Of a DNA stretch of 13,967 nucleotides, positions 13,896-13,967 are shown in pieces. The notes under the pieces are model-generated. The model had not been told where the DNA came from, did no database searches, and saw only the letters and a program-made list of their open reading frames with translations. A program made the translations under genes and the position numbers. This stretch comes from an uncultured Collinsella sp. (GTDB lineage Bacteria > Actinomycetota > Coriobacteriia > Coriobacteriales > Coriobacteriaceae). Positions within the stretch are counted from its first letter, which is position 1. Each line of letters starts with the position of its first letter. The DNA lies in assembly GCA_958447445.1 (NCBI GenBank), contig CAUDAE010000041.1, positions 1-13,967 on the forward strand. Direction: 5' to 3'.

Positions 13896-13925
13896 TTGAT
13901 GTAAGCGCATGCTTATTGCTACAAT
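13896..13925 (+). promoter_or_regulatory. Promoter for the gene starting at the right edge
   Basis: TTGATG (13896-13901) and TACAAT (13920-13925) are 18 bases apart, close to the housekeeping consensus. The spacer holds the inverted repeat TAAGC-GCAT-GCTTA (13902-13915), which could be a repressor site. No terminator is evident between the zinc-ribbon gene stop and this promoter. Confidence 0.6.
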
Positions 13926-13964
13926 TCGTACAAATATGCTTTAAACGCACGAGGAAGGAACCAC

Positions 13965-13967
13965 ATG
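13965..13967 (+). CDS. Start codon of a gene truncated by the window end
   Basis: The last three bases are ATG, preceded by a strong GAGGAAGGA ribosome-binding site with five bases of spacing and by the promoter at 13896-13925. Nothing of the product can be seen, so its identity is unknown. Confidence 0.6.

Noticed and set aside
1..13967. CRISPR array, insertion sequence or prophage genes.
   Set aside because: No regularly spaced direct repeats, transposase, integrase or phage structural gene is visible.

Overview
The window looks like chromosome from a high-GC Gram-positive anaerobe, most likely a Coriobacteriia member (Collinsella-like). That is an inference from the strong GC bias of the coding regions, the gene order, the fused AroE-AroK enzyme and the style of the neighbouring genes; no marker gene here fixes the taxon. 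The left ~950 bases are visibly less GC-rich (25 of 60 G+C at 181-240 against 43 of 60 at 2401-2460).

Left edge (1-953, minus strand): two overlapping genes, a 149-residue protein resembling the DUF4869-type families and a P-loop ATPase cut by the window edge. They are separated from the next operon by a very long imperfect inverted repeat (992-1050), which runs into a TATAAT box.

Centre (1085-9532, minus strand): a compact operon that encodes all seven shikimate-pathway steps plus both branches to prephenate products. The order of transcription is aroF (DAHP synthase) - tyrA - aroB - aroA - aroC - pheA - aroE/aroK fusion - aroQ. Genes overlap or lie a few bases apart, except for short gaps before aroB (36 nt) and pheA (53 nt) and a 16-bp terminator-like hairpin placed between aroE/K and aroQ. 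Together they convert PEP plus erythrose-4-phosphate to chorismate, then to prephenate (chorismate mutase domain of PheA), phenylpyruvate (PheA) and hydroxyphenylpyruvate (TyrA). Feedback control can be predicted at two enzymes: the N-terminal ferredoxin-like domain of AroF and the ACT domain of PheA. The aroF leader carries a strong intrinsic terminator just upstream of the gene, with an 8-nt upstream segment able to compete for its 3' arm, so transcription attenuation is a reasonable hypothesis.

Junction (9533-9872): divergent promoters, a tRNA-Arg(CCG) gene on the plus strand with its own promoter and terminator.

Right part (9888-13967, plus strand): a CtpE-like P-type cation ATPase with an unusual ~100-residue basic tail, a single-pass membrane protein with two zinc ribbons at its N terminus, and a well-formed promoter, ribosome-binding site and start codon for a further gene whose body lies outside the window.
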